DNA from: Afifella marina DSM 2698
Lineage (GTDB): Bacteria; Pseudomonadota; Alphaproteobacteria; Rhizobiales; Afifellaceae
Direction: 5' to 3'
Length of the DNA stretch: 64,000 bases
NCBI RefSeq assembly: GCF_900102695.1
Contig: NZ_FMVW01000001.1
Location: 310,001-374,000 of the forward strand
Positions 37,185 through 44,815 of this stretch are shown one piece after another. Position 1 is the stretch's first letter, and each line of letters begins with the position of its first letter. The translations under genes and the position numbers were made by a program. The notes under the pieces were generated by a model, which had not been told where the DNA came from, made no database searches, and saw only the letters and a program-made list of their open reading frames with translations.

Positions 37185-37883
37185 ATGCTGAAGACACTTG
37201 CGCGGAACCCCAAAGTGTCCCGGTTCGTGGGACGCGCGGCCGGTGCCTATCTGAGATTCGTGCGTCGTACGACGCGTTTTGCCAGCGATCCCGCCGAACC
37301 CTATTCCAAGATCGAGGGCAAGCTGCCGATCATCGGCGCCTGCTGGCACGGGCAGCATTTTCTGGTGCCGCTGATGCGGCGCAAGGGGCACGACTTTGCC
37401 GTGCTCGTTTCCCGCTCTGCCGATGGGGCGATCAATGCCGCCGCAGTGGAGGCGATGGGGCTCAAGGTGGTGCGGGGCTCCGGCGGTCGCGACCGACTGA
37501 AGGCCGCCAAAAAGGGCGGTGTCGCCGGCTTTCTCGGAATGCTCGACGCTTTGGAGCATGGCCTGTCAGTCGCACAGACCGCCGATGTGCCACGGGGCAC
37601 CCCGAGGCGTTGCGGCGAGGGCGTCGTCAAACTCGCGCAGCATTCCGGGCGTCCGATCGTGCCGCTTGGCGTTGCCACGAAGTGGCGCATCGATCTTGGC
37701 AGTTGGGACCGGGCCCGCATTCCGCTGCCCTTCGGGCGCGGCGGCTTTGCGCTCGGCGATCCGATCTTTGTTCCCGCAACGGCGACGCCGGAGGAGCTGG
37801 AAGCCCTAAGGCTGTTGGCCGAGGAGGGCTTGAATCAAGTTCTGGCAAAGGCGGAAGAGCTCGCGGGGATCGCTCATGCGTGA
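37185..37883 (+). CDS. DUF374 lysophospholipid-acyltransferase-like protein
   Basis: 232 residues, 2 bp after the exporter stop. Seen: IIGACWHGQHFLVPL (the DUF374 version of the acyltransferase His motif), LVSRSADGAINAAAVEAMGLKVVRGSGGR, VAQTADVPRGTPR and GVVKLAQHSGRPIVPLG, all typical of DUF374. Related to the LpxL/PlsC acyltransferase superfamily, so it may acylate a lipid A or glycolipid intermediate. No signal peptide; probably membrane-associated. Its last 8 bases overlap waaA. Confidence 0.87.
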   Translation: MLKTLARNPKVSRFVGRAAGAYLRFVRRTTRFASDPAEPYSKIEGKLPIIGACWHGQHFLVPLMRRKGHDFAVLVSRSADGAINAAAVEAMGLKVVRGSGGRDRLKAAKKGGVAGFLGMLDALEHGLSVAQTADVPRGTPRRCGEGVVKLAQHSGRPIVPLGVATKWRIDLGSWDRARIPLPFGRGGFALGDPIFVPATATPEELEALRLLAEEGLNQVLAKAEELAGIAHA

Positions 37884-37916
37884 AATCGACGGCCCCCCGA
37901 TGCGTGAAATCGACGG
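37876..37916 (+). repeat. 17-bp direct repeat duplicating the waaA start
   Basis: ATGCGTGAAATCGACGG occurs at 37876-37892 and again at 37900-37916, a 24-bp period. Both copies are in the waaA frame and each begins with ATG, so the gene has two equivalent starts encoding MREIDG twice. Looks like a recent slip duplication. Confidence 0.9.
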
Positions 37917-39225
37917 TCGCGGTTTCTGGGACCGTGTCGCCTTTGCCGCCTGGCGCAGCGCCGGCCGGCTCGTCGAGCCCGCGGCGGCCCTGCTTCTGCG
38001 CGAGAGGGAGCGGCGCGGCAAGGAAGAGGGCGAACGGCTGGCGGAGCGTCGCGGCATTCCCGGCCGCAAGCGGCCTGCGGGGCCGCTCGTCTGGGTGCAT
38101 GCGGCGAGTGTCGGCGAGACAAATGCTGTCCTCGCTTTGATTTCGGCCATGCAGGAGGAGGGGCTCGGCATCCTTTTGACGACCGGCACGGTGACCTCCG
38201 CAAAGATTGCCCGCGCCCGGCTGAAGGGCAACGCCATCCACCAATACGTGCCACTCGACGTGCCGCGCTATTGCGCCCGCTTCGTCCGGCATTGGCGGCC
38301 GGGACTGGCGATCTTCGTGGAATCGGAGCTGTGGCCCGTCGCCATGGACGAGCTGTCGCGGCATGGCGTGCCGCTCGTCGTCGTGAATGGCCGCATGTCC
38401 CCGCGCTCGTTCCGACGCTGGCGGCAAAGCGGTCCGCTCGGACGGTCGATCATGCGACGCATCTCGCTGTGTCTCGCGCAGACGGGTGACGATGCCGCCC
38501 GCTTCAAAGCGCTCGGCATGGACAAGGTCATGGTCAGCGGCAATCTCAAATTCGACGCGCCCGAACCGTCCGCGCCCGCGGCAGAGCTGGCGGCCTTCCG
38601 CGAAACCATCGAGGGACGGCCGGTCTTTCTGGGCGCGAGCCTGCATCCGGGAGAAGACGAGCAGGTTCTGGCCGCTGCGGAGAAGCTGCGTGCCGTGCGT
38701 CCCGATCTTCTGACGATATTGGCCCCGCGCCACCCGGAACGCGCTCCGGCGCTTGCCGATCTTTGCCGCAATGCGGGTCTGACGCCTGCGTTGCGCTCGG
38801 CCGGTGATATGCCCGACATGACGAAACCGGTCTTCATCGCCGATACGATCGGCGAGATGGGGTTGTGGTACCGGTTGGCGGACGTGACCTTTCTCGGCGG
38901 CACCCTCATTCCGCATGGCGGGCAGAACCCGATCGAGCCGGCGAAACTCGCAGTGCCGGTGCTGCACGGACCGCACACGGCGAATTTTGCCGAGATCTTC
39001 GCGGCTTTGCGCGCCGCCGATGCCGTCGGTGAAGTGAACGGGGCGGACGATCTCGCCGCCCAGGCCGAAGCGCTGTTCGCCAATCCCGAGCATCGGCGCC
39101 AGCGCGTTGACGCGGCCACGCATTGCATCCAAAGCCTGACGGGCGCGCTGCAGCGGAGCTTTGATGCGTTGCGTCCCTATCTGCCGGTAAAGCCTGCCGT
39201 CACTCGGACCGGCGAGGCGGGCTGA
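37876..39225 (+). CDS. waaA: 3-deoxy-D-manno-octulosonic acid (Kdo) transferase
   Basis: A 449-residue GT30 glycosyltransferase that adds Kdo from CMP-Kdo to the lipid A precursor at the inner membrane. Seen: VWVHAASVGET with catalytic Glu81, TGTVTSAKIA, WRPGLAIFVESELWP, NGRMSPRSF, GNLKFDAP, LGASLHPGED and PHGGQNPIEPA. Normal length. The N-terminus carries MREIDG twice from a 17-bp repeat, so translation may begin at 37876 or 37900. lpxK follows 3 bp after the stop, so both probably share a transcript. Confidence 0.96.
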   Translation: MREIDGPPMREIDGRGFWDRVAFAAWRSAGRLVEPAAALLLRERERRGKEEGERLAERRGIPGRKRPAGPLVWVHAASVGETNAVLALISAMQEEGLGILLTTGTVTSAKIARARLKGNAIHQYVPLDVPRYCARFVRHWRPGLAIFVESELWPVAMDELSRHGVPLVVVNGRMSPRSFRRWRQSGPLGRSIMRRISLCLAQTGDDAARFKALGMDKVMVSGNLKFDAPEPSAPAAELAAFRETIEGRPVFLGASLHPGEDEQVLAAAEKLRAVRPDLLTILAPRHPERAPALADLCRNAGLTPALRSAGDMPDMTKPVFIADTIGEMGLWYRLADVTFLGGTLIPHGGQNPIEPAKLAVPVLHGPHTANFAEIFAALRAADAVGEVNGADDLAAQAEALFANPEHRRQRVDAATHCIQSLTGALQRSFDALRPYLPVKPAVTRTGEAG

Positions 39226-39228
39226 GCC

Positions 39229-40221
39229 ATGCATGCGCCGTCCTTTTGGTGGCGGAAGGGCGCGGCACTCGGCTGGGCTCTCGCCCCGGCGGGCTGGTTG
39301 TATGGCTGGTTCACGGCCAGGCGCATGCGCCAATTAGGTGAGGCGGCGCCATGTCCGATCCTGTGCGTGGGCAATTTCACTCTCGGCGGTTCCGGCAAGA
39401 CACCGCTCGCCCTGGCTCTCGGCCGCCTGGCGATCGAGAAGGGGTATAAGCCCGGATATTTGTCGCGCGGCTACGGAGGCTCGACAAAGGGGCCCATCGA
39501 AGTCGAGCCCGGTCGGCATTCGGCCGACGAGGTCGGAGACGAACCGCTGCTTCTCGCCTCTGTCGCAACGACCGTCGTGGCGCGCGACCGCGTGGCTGGA
39601 GCGCGGCTTCTCGCAGAAAAAGGTGCCAATCTCGTCATCATGGATGACGGCTTTCAAAATCCGAGCCTGACGAAGACCGTCTCGCTCGTCGTCGTCGATG
39701 GGGCGCGGGGAACAGGCAACGGCTTCGTCTTTCCGGCGGGGCCGTTGCGCGCGCCCATGAGTTCGCAGCTTCCGTTCACCGATGGCGTCTTCGTCATGGG
39801 TGAGGGCGAGCCGGGCGACGCTTTGGCCGCGAGGGCAGGGGCGCAAGGTCTGCCGGTCTTCCGCGGGGTGCTGCGGCCAAGAGGCCGCGGCGAATGGCAG
39901 AATGAGAGGTGTCTCGCCTTTGCGGGGATCGGCGCGCCAGAGCGCTTTTTTCGTTCGCTTGAAGATGTGGGGGCGGTGGTTGCCGCACGGCACCGATTTG
40001 CCGATCACCACCCCTATAGCGAGGAGGATTGCCGGAGGCTCGTCGCTGAGGCTGAGCGCGCCGGCCTGAAGCTCGTCACAACGGAAAAGGACGCTGCACG
40101 CCTCACCGGACGAGGGGGGGCGCGGCAGGCGCTCTATGAGCGCCTCACCGTCTTTCCGGTCGAAGCCGATATTCCCGAAAGGGAAGCGCTGTGGAACTGG
40201 CTCACCGAACGTCTCTTTTGA
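39229..40221 (+). CDS. lpxK: Tetraacyldisaccharide 4'-kinase
   Basis: A 330-residue inner-membrane P-loop kinase that phosphorylates the 4' position of the lipid A precursor. Seen: an N-terminal hydrophobic helix (LGWALAPAGWLYGWFTAR), CVGNFTLGGSGKTP with Walker A (53-59), SRGYGG, VGDEPLLLA, and MDDGFQNPSL. Normal length. Last gene of the envelope run; DUF2093 faces it. Confidence 0.97.
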   Translation: MHAPSFWWRKGAALGWALAPAGWLYGWFTARRMRQLGEAAPCPILCVGNFTLGGSGKTPLALALGRLAIEKGYKPGYLSRGYGGSTKGPIEVEPGRHSADEVGDEPLLLASVATTVVARDRVAGARLLAEKGANLVIMDDGFQNPSLTKTVSLVVVDGARGTGNGFVFPAGPLRAPMSSQLPFTDGVFVMGEGEPGDALAARAGAQGLPVFRGVLRPRGRGEWQNERCLAFAGIGAPERFFRSLEDVGAVVAARHRFADHHPYSEEDCRRLVAEAERAGLKLVTTEKDAARLTGRGGARQALYERLTVFPVEADIPEREALWNWLTERLF

Positions 40222-40239
40222 GGCGCGTGTGCCGGCTGA

Positions 40240-40470
40240 CTACCCGGCCGCTTTCGCGTCGCGCAGCTCGAGCTCGCGCTTCAGGGATGCCGCCGCATCG
40301 ACATAGGGCTCCTGCCGGTCGACGCTCCAATAGCGCAGCTCCGAAAGCGGGATACGCATGCCGGTGACGGCACATGTCACGAAGGTGCCGGGGACGGTCA
40401 CCTGGAAATCTCCATCGAGATAGCGGATTTTGGCCTCGCCGCCGGGGCCTATGCCTTCATATCTGTTCAT
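40240..40470 (-). CDS. DUF2093 family protein
   Basis: A 76-residue small soluble protein. Seen: AKIRYLDGDFQVTVPGTFVTCAVTGMRIPLSELRYWSVDRQEPYVDAAAS, the DUF2093 pattern. Function unknown. It contains one Cys next to a possible metal or turn motif (CAVTG). Convergent to lpxK, an arrangement common in alphaproteobacteria. Confidence 0.87.
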   Translation of the reverse strand: MNRYEGIGPGGEAKIRYLDGDFQVTVPGTFVTCAVTGMRIPLSELRYWSVDRQEPYVDAAASLKRELELRDAKAAG

Positions 40471-40511
40471 GGTCTCTAACTAATAACTTTTGGACGGGAA
40501 TTGAAGCCGCA

Positions 40512-42380
40512 TCAGGCCCGTTCGGTTTCACGCGCAGGCGGCGGCGGAACGTCGTCGTCTTCTTCTTCCTCGGGCCGGCCGCGGTGTTTTTCCGGCGGGA
40601 CGAGAGGTTCGGGCTCGACCTTTTGCGGATGCATCAGGTGGCGGCCGGAGGAGAAGTCGCCGCTTCTCTGCCAGGAGAGCCTCTCCGCGTCGCGCCGGCG
40701 TACATCTTCGAGCGTCGCCTGCACTTCTTCGCGATCGAACCCGATCGCCATCAGCGCTTCGCCGCCGAAGACGAGGCCCGATTCGTAGGTTTCTCGCAGC
40801 TCGTAATCGACACCCTTTTCGATGAGTTCGAGCGTGTGCGCCCGGTCCCAGGCGCGCGCGTAGATTTCCGCCTGATCGAATTCCGCGACGAGAATGTCGA
40901 CGATCCGGTTCGTGGTTTCGCGCTCGTCGACGCAGACGCAAATGAGCTTGGCTTCCTCGGCGCCGGCAGCGCGCAGCACGTCGATGCGGGTGCCGTCGCC
41001 GAAATAGATGCGGAAGCCGAAGCGGGCGGCCTGGCGGATACGCTCCGCATTCGCCTCGATGATCGTCACATTGACGTTGCGGGCGAGCAGCACCTGACTG
41101 ACGATCTGTCCGAAGCGGCCGAAGCCGATCACCAGAACCTCGCCGCCGGCGCCCTCGAAATCCTCTTCCATGGCGTCTTCGTCCTCTTCGATGAGGAGAA
41201 ATTTGCTGAGCCATAGCGAGAGCGGCGTCAGCGCCATGGAGAAGGTGACGATCGCTGCGACGAAGGAGGTCTCGGACGGCCAGAGCGCCCGTGTGGCGGC
41301 GGCCGAGGCGAAGAGAACGAAGGCGAATTCACCAGCCTGCGGCAGAAGGGTGGCCGTGCGGACCGCATTGTTGTGGCTGGCGCCGAAGAGCCGGTTGAGC
41401 CCGTAGAGGATCGCGCCTTTGAGGAGCATGACGATCGGTACGACGAGGATAATGCGCCACCAGGCCAGGAGCACGCTCGACAGATTGATCGACATGCCGA
41501 CGGCGATGAAGAAGAGGCCGAGAAGGAGCCCGCGAAAGGGCTCGATATTGGCCTCAAGCTCGTGGCGGAACGAGGAATCGGCAAGCATCACCCCGGCGAT
41601 GAAGGCGCCCATGGCCATCGACATGCCGGCCATGTCCATGATGGCCGCGGCCGCGAGCACGACGAGCAGCGCCGCGGCGGTCATGATCTCGCGCGCCTTG
41701 GTGGCGGCGAGGAGCCGGAACATCGGATTGAGCAGAAAGCGCCCGGCGAGAAGCAGGAGGCCCGTGGCGACGACGAGCTTGATGACCTCCACCACGCCGC
41801 TCGAGGCGACGTTGTCCGTACTGCCCGGCGACATCAGCGGCACCAGCGCCAGAAGCGGCACGATGGCGATGTCCTGAAACAGCAGTATGGAAAAGCTCTT
41901 CTGCCCGTAGGCCGTCTTCAGATCGTTCTTTTCCGCCAGATCCTGCATGCCGTAGGCGGTCGACGACATTGCGAGACCGAAACCGATGATCAGCGCCGGT
42001 TCCAGGCGCCAGCCGAACAGAAAGAAGCCGAGGCTGAGGACGACACCGGTGACGCCGACCTGGGCGGCGCCCATGCCGAAAATATCGCGCCGCATCGTCC
42101 AGAGTTTCGAGGGCTTCAGCTCGAGGCCGATGATGAACAGAAACATGACGACGCCGAGTTCGGAGACGTGCAGGATCTGTTCCGGCTCGCTGATGAGCCG
42201 TGCCAAAGGGCCGATGATGACGCCGGCCGCCAGATAGCCGAGCACGGAGCCGAGACCGAGACGCTTGGCGAGCGGCACCATCAGCACGGCTGCCCCAAGC
42301 AGGATCAGCGGCTCGGCAAAGAGCACAGCATTGGTGGCGCCGGCGGCTTCCGCGACGGCTTCCGCTGTTGAAGCGGCCAT
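40512..42380 (-). CDS. CPA2 monovalent cation:proton antiporter, Kef-type
   Basis: A 622-residue inner-membrane protein with 12-13 hydrophobic helices (about 15-400), followed by an RCK/TrkA-N domain starting at GGEVLVIGFGRFGQIVSQ (about 418) with the NAD-binding GxGxxG. Seen in the membrane part: FIIGLELKPSKLW, and LFQDIAIVPLLAL. Family members exchange K+ or Na+ for protons. Similar to KefB/KefC, but no KefF/KefG partner is adjacent, so glutathione gating cannot be claimed. The C-terminus is acidic and Pro-rich. Confidence 0.92.
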   Translation of the reverse strand: MAASTAEAVAEAAGATNAVLFAEPLILLGAAVLMVPLAKRLGLGSVLGYLAAGVIIGPLARLISEPEQILHVSELGVVMFLFIIGLELKPSKLWTMRRDIFGMGAAQVGVTGVVLSLGFFLFGWRLEPALIIGFGLAMSSTAYGMQDLAEKNDLKTAYGQKSFSILLFQDIAIVPLLALVPLMSPGSTDNVASSGVVEVIKLVVATGLLLLAGRFLLNPMFRLLAATKAREIMTAAALLVVLAAAAIMDMAGMSMAMGAFIAGVMLADSSFRHELEANIEPFRGLLLGLFFIAVGMSINLSSVLLAWWRIILVVPIVMLLKGAILYGLNRLFGASHNNAVRTATLLPQAGEFAFVLFASAAATRALWPSETSFVAAIVTFSMALTPLSLWLSKFLLIEEDEDAMEEDFEGAGGEVLVIGFGRFGQIVSQVLLARNVNVTIIEANAERIRQAARFGFRIYFGDGTRIDVLRAAGAEEAKLICVCVDERETTNRIVDILVAEFDQAEIYARAWDRAHTLELIEKGVDYELRETYESGLVFGGEALMAIGFDREEVQATLEDVRRRDAERLSWQRSGDFSSGRHLMHPQKVEPEPLVPPEKHRGRPEEEEDDDVPPPPARETERA

Positions 42381-42556
42381 TCCATCAGCCTCGAAGGATT
42401 TATCCCAGACGATACAGTCTTAATGCCGCCGCTTGAAGAGGGCGAAAGTGCAAGGGGGCCAAGACTTGCGGCGGCATCTTGAAAAAAGCGCCGTGATCGA
42501 GGGACGCCGTTCACGCCGCGCCTCACGGTGAGCGGGCAAATTCGAGCGCAAAGTCG

Positions 42557-42585
42557 CCTGCCGCGCGATGCGCTCGCGCGGCAGG
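42557..42585. other. 12-bp perfect stem-loop in the antiporter-peroxiredoxin gap
   Basis: CCTGCCGCGCGA (42557-42568) and its exact complement (42574-42585) flank a 5-base loop. On the plus strand GTGTTGTTTTGTC follows, which looks terminator-like although no plus-strand gene precedes it. Confidence 0.5.
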
Positions 42586-42604
42586 AGTGTTGTTTTGTCG
42601 GAAG

Positions 42605-42628
42605 CTCGGCCCGAAACGGCGGGCCGAG
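42605..42628 (-). terminator. Possible terminator after the peroxiredoxin gene
   Basis: CTCGGCCCG (42605-42613) and CGGGCCGAG (42620-42628) form a 9-bp GC-rich stem with a 6-base loop, 13 bp after the peroxiredoxin stop. No clear T run on the minus strand. Confidence 0.45.
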
Positions 42629-42641
42629 AGCAGGCCCTAGA

Positions 42642-43127
42642 TCACAGAGCTTCCAGGACCGCTGCCGCCGTCGATTTTTCCGCCGTGGACGGGGCATCCT
42701 CGACATAGATCGATTTCACCACGCCATCTTCGACAATGGCGGCAAAGCGTGCGAGCCGCGTCCCAAGGCCCGCGCCCGAGCCGTCGATGGCAAGGCCGGT
42801 GGCTTTCGCAAATTCGGCATTTCCATCGGAAAGGAAGGGGATTTTGCCGGTGGCGCCGGTCGCCTCCGACCAGGCCTTAAGCACGAAGGGATCGTTGACG
42901 GCGACAAGCGCGATCGTGTCGACGCCGCGCTCCTTGATCGCGTCGTAATGCTCCAGAAAGCCCGGCAGATGCTTGTTCTGGCAGGTCGGCGTGAAGGCGC
43001 CGGGCACGCCGAACAAAACGACCTTCTTGCCGGGAAAGATCTCGTCCGTGGTGCGCTTTTCCGGGCCGTTTTCGCCGGAGACGAAGAAGGTGGTCCCTGG
43101 GATGCGATCGCCGGCGGAAAGGGTCAT
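42642..43127 (-). CDS. Peroxiredoxin 5-like, 1-Cys type
   Basis: A 161-residue thiol peroxidase of the Prx5 group, which reduces hydrogen peroxide and alkyl hydroperoxides. Seen: VVLFGVPGAFTPTCQNKHLPGF with peroxidatic Cys49. No other Cys is present, so resolution must use an external thiol such as glutathione or another protein. C-terminal motif LGTRLARFAAIVEDGVVK is family-typical. No signal peptide. AGGAG is present upstream of the ATG. Confidence 0.95.
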   Translation of the reverse strand: MTLSAGDRIPGTTFFVSGENGPEKRTTDEIFPGKKVVLFGVPGAFTPTCQNKHLPGFLEHYDAIKERGVDTIALVAVNDPFVLKAWSEATGATGKIPFLSDGNAEFAKATGLAIDGSGAGLGTRLARFAAIVEDGVVKSIYVEDAPSTAEKSTAAAVLEAL

Positions 43128-43250
43128 GAAGATCTCCTGATGGTAGAAACACGCGAAATCGAGGGGCGCCGCACCGTTTGCGGGCGGCGTAGCTCCGATT
43201 TAGGGCGGCGCCGGGATGTTTGAAGTCGTCGGCGCGAAGAGAGAGTGTCG

Positions 43251-44081
43251 TCAGGGAAGCTTCATCGACTGCTCGATCGCCTCTCCGCCGGAGACGAGGG
43301 TGAAGCGGATTTCCTTGCCGGAGAGAGCTGCAGCCTCCTCGGCGTTCGAAAAGCGCAGGTGATAGATGAAATTGGCGCCCTCATGTGGGCCAAGCTCGGG
43401 GACCGGCAGATAAGCTCCGTCCGGCGCTTCCGCGAAAAGAACCGGCGCATGCTTTGGCGCCCCCTCCGCCACCACCGGGATCGTCACGTCGCTGCCGTCG
43501 CGCTGCGGGCGCTCGATTGCAAGCCCGGGCGCAGGTCCTTGCTGCGGCAGTTCGGCGACCGCCTCTTTGAGGGCGATACGCGCGCGAGGATCATCCTTTG
43601 GCTGCGGATCGATGGTGAGCGTGGCCGCCCCGTCGGCGGGAATGCAGACGTCTTTGCACACACCGTAGAACGCCGAGAGTTTCAGGACGACGGGCTTTGC
43701 CGGATCGTCCGCCGTTACGAGGACGGGAAGAGCCGTGCGGTCGAAATAGACGGCCGAAATGCTGGTGCCGTCGTCATAGCGCTCGGGCGCGGGATAGAGC
43801 ACGCGGGCGGCGCGCAGGTTCTGCGAACCGGAAAAATCGAAACGCGGGGGAATGCCGACATCGCCGGGGCTGCGCCAATAGGTGTGCCAGCCGGGTTCGA
43901 GCTCGATCTCGATCCCCGCCATCGCCTCGCCGTCGACGGGCGCTGCGATCAGGCGGAGACGAGAGCGCTCGCCATCGGACCAGTTGGATTGTGCGGCCGT
44001 GGCTTCGCCGACAAAGACGGCGAGGGCCAGGGAAGCGATCAGGGAGGCGATCACGGAGGGAAGAAAAAAACGTCGCTGCAT
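43251..44081 (-). CDS. Secreted DsbD N-terminal-like (disulfide corrector) domain protein
   Basis: A 276-residue exported protein with signal peptide (about 1-29, ending ATA). Seen: WHTYWRSPGDVGIPPRFDF and LSAFYGVCKDVCIPADGAATL, the pattern of the DsbD/ScsB N-terminal domain with its CxxxC pair. The membrane and thioredoxin-like domains of full DsbD are absent, so it is a stand-alone periplasmic domain, possibly an electron acceptor for another thiol reductase. The ATG at 44081 follows AGGTGG and starts the signal peptide. Confidence 0.85.
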   Translation of the reverse strand: MQRRFFLPSVIASLIASLALAVFVGEATAAQSNWSDGERSRLRLIAAPVDGEAMAGIEIELEPGWHTYWRSPGDVGIPPRFDFSGSQNLRAARVLYPAPERYDDGTSISAVYFDRTALPVLVTADDPAKPVVLKLSAFYGVCKDVCIPADGAATLTIDPQPKDDPRARIALKEAVAELPQQGPAPGLAIERPQRDGSDVTIPVVAEGAPKHAPVLFAEAPDGAYLPVPELGPHEGANFIYHLRFSNAEEAAALSGKEIRFTLVSGGEAIEQSMKLP

Positions 44082-44205
44082 GCGACCACCTTGCACATGA
44101 CCCGGACGGGCGGCCAATCTCTTCCGCACTCTTATGGTCATTTCTTGGTGAGGCAAAACCCCGCCGAGCCTGTTCAAGCGCCACGGCGATTGCTACCATC
44201 CGTGT

Positions 44206-44808
44206 ATGACAACAGCGACGCCGGATAGCGGCTTCTTGGACGGCCAGTTTCTAATCGCGATGCCGACGATGGGCGACAAGCGGTTCGAAAGGACGGTCAT
44301 CTATCTCTGCGCGCACTCAGATCAGGGCGCGATGGGGATCGTCATCAACAAGCTCGCGCCTGAGATCAATTTCCGCGATCTCCTCACCCAGCTCGACATC
44401 GGCCATGAAGAGGATGTGGTGGTGGGCGATCCGCGCCAGCTCGACGAGATCCGCGTGCATCGCGGCGGTCCCGTCGAAACAGGTCGCGGCTTTGTCCTGC
44501 ATTCCTGTGATTTTTTCCTCGAAGAAGCGACGCTGCCGATTTCCGACGAGGTCTGCCTGACGGCGACGCTAGATGTGCTGCGGGCGATTGCCGACGGCGA
44601 GGGACCTGCCGAGGCGCTTCTGGCGCTCGGCTATGCGGGCTGGGCGCCCGGCCAGCTCGAGCTCGAGATCCAGGCGAACGGCTGGCTGAACGGACCCGCC
44701 GACAGGGCGATCCTCTTCGATGCCGATCTCGAGACGAAATACGAGCGCGCTTTGTCGAAGATCGGCGTCGCCCAGGACCGGCTGTCTTCCCTCTCAGGCC
44801 ACGCCTGA
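44206..44808 (+). CDS. YqgE/AlgH family protein
   Basis: 200 residues of the UPF0301 family. Seen: [52 protein letters not shown], and [16 protein letters not shown] conserved cytosolic protein of unsettled function; AlgH was once linked to alginate regulation in Pseudomonas. Divergent from the DsbD-like gene, convergent with the EAL protein (7 bp apart). Confidence 0.93.
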   Translation: MTTATPDSGFLDGQFLIAMPTMGDKRFERTVIYLCAHSDQGAMGIVINKLAPEINFRDLLTQLDIGHEEDVVVGDPRQLDEIRVHRGGPVETGRGFVLHSCDFFLEEATLPISDEVCLTATLDVLRAIADGEGPAEALLALGYAGWAPGQLELEIQANGWLNGPADRAILFDADLETKYERALSKIGVAQDRLSSLSGHA

Positions 44809-44815
44809 GCCCCTC

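Noticed and set aside
37627-39333. A 568-codon minus-strand frame opposite DUF374 and waaA
   Set aside because: Antisense shadow of the waaA cluster; long only because high GC suppresses stops.
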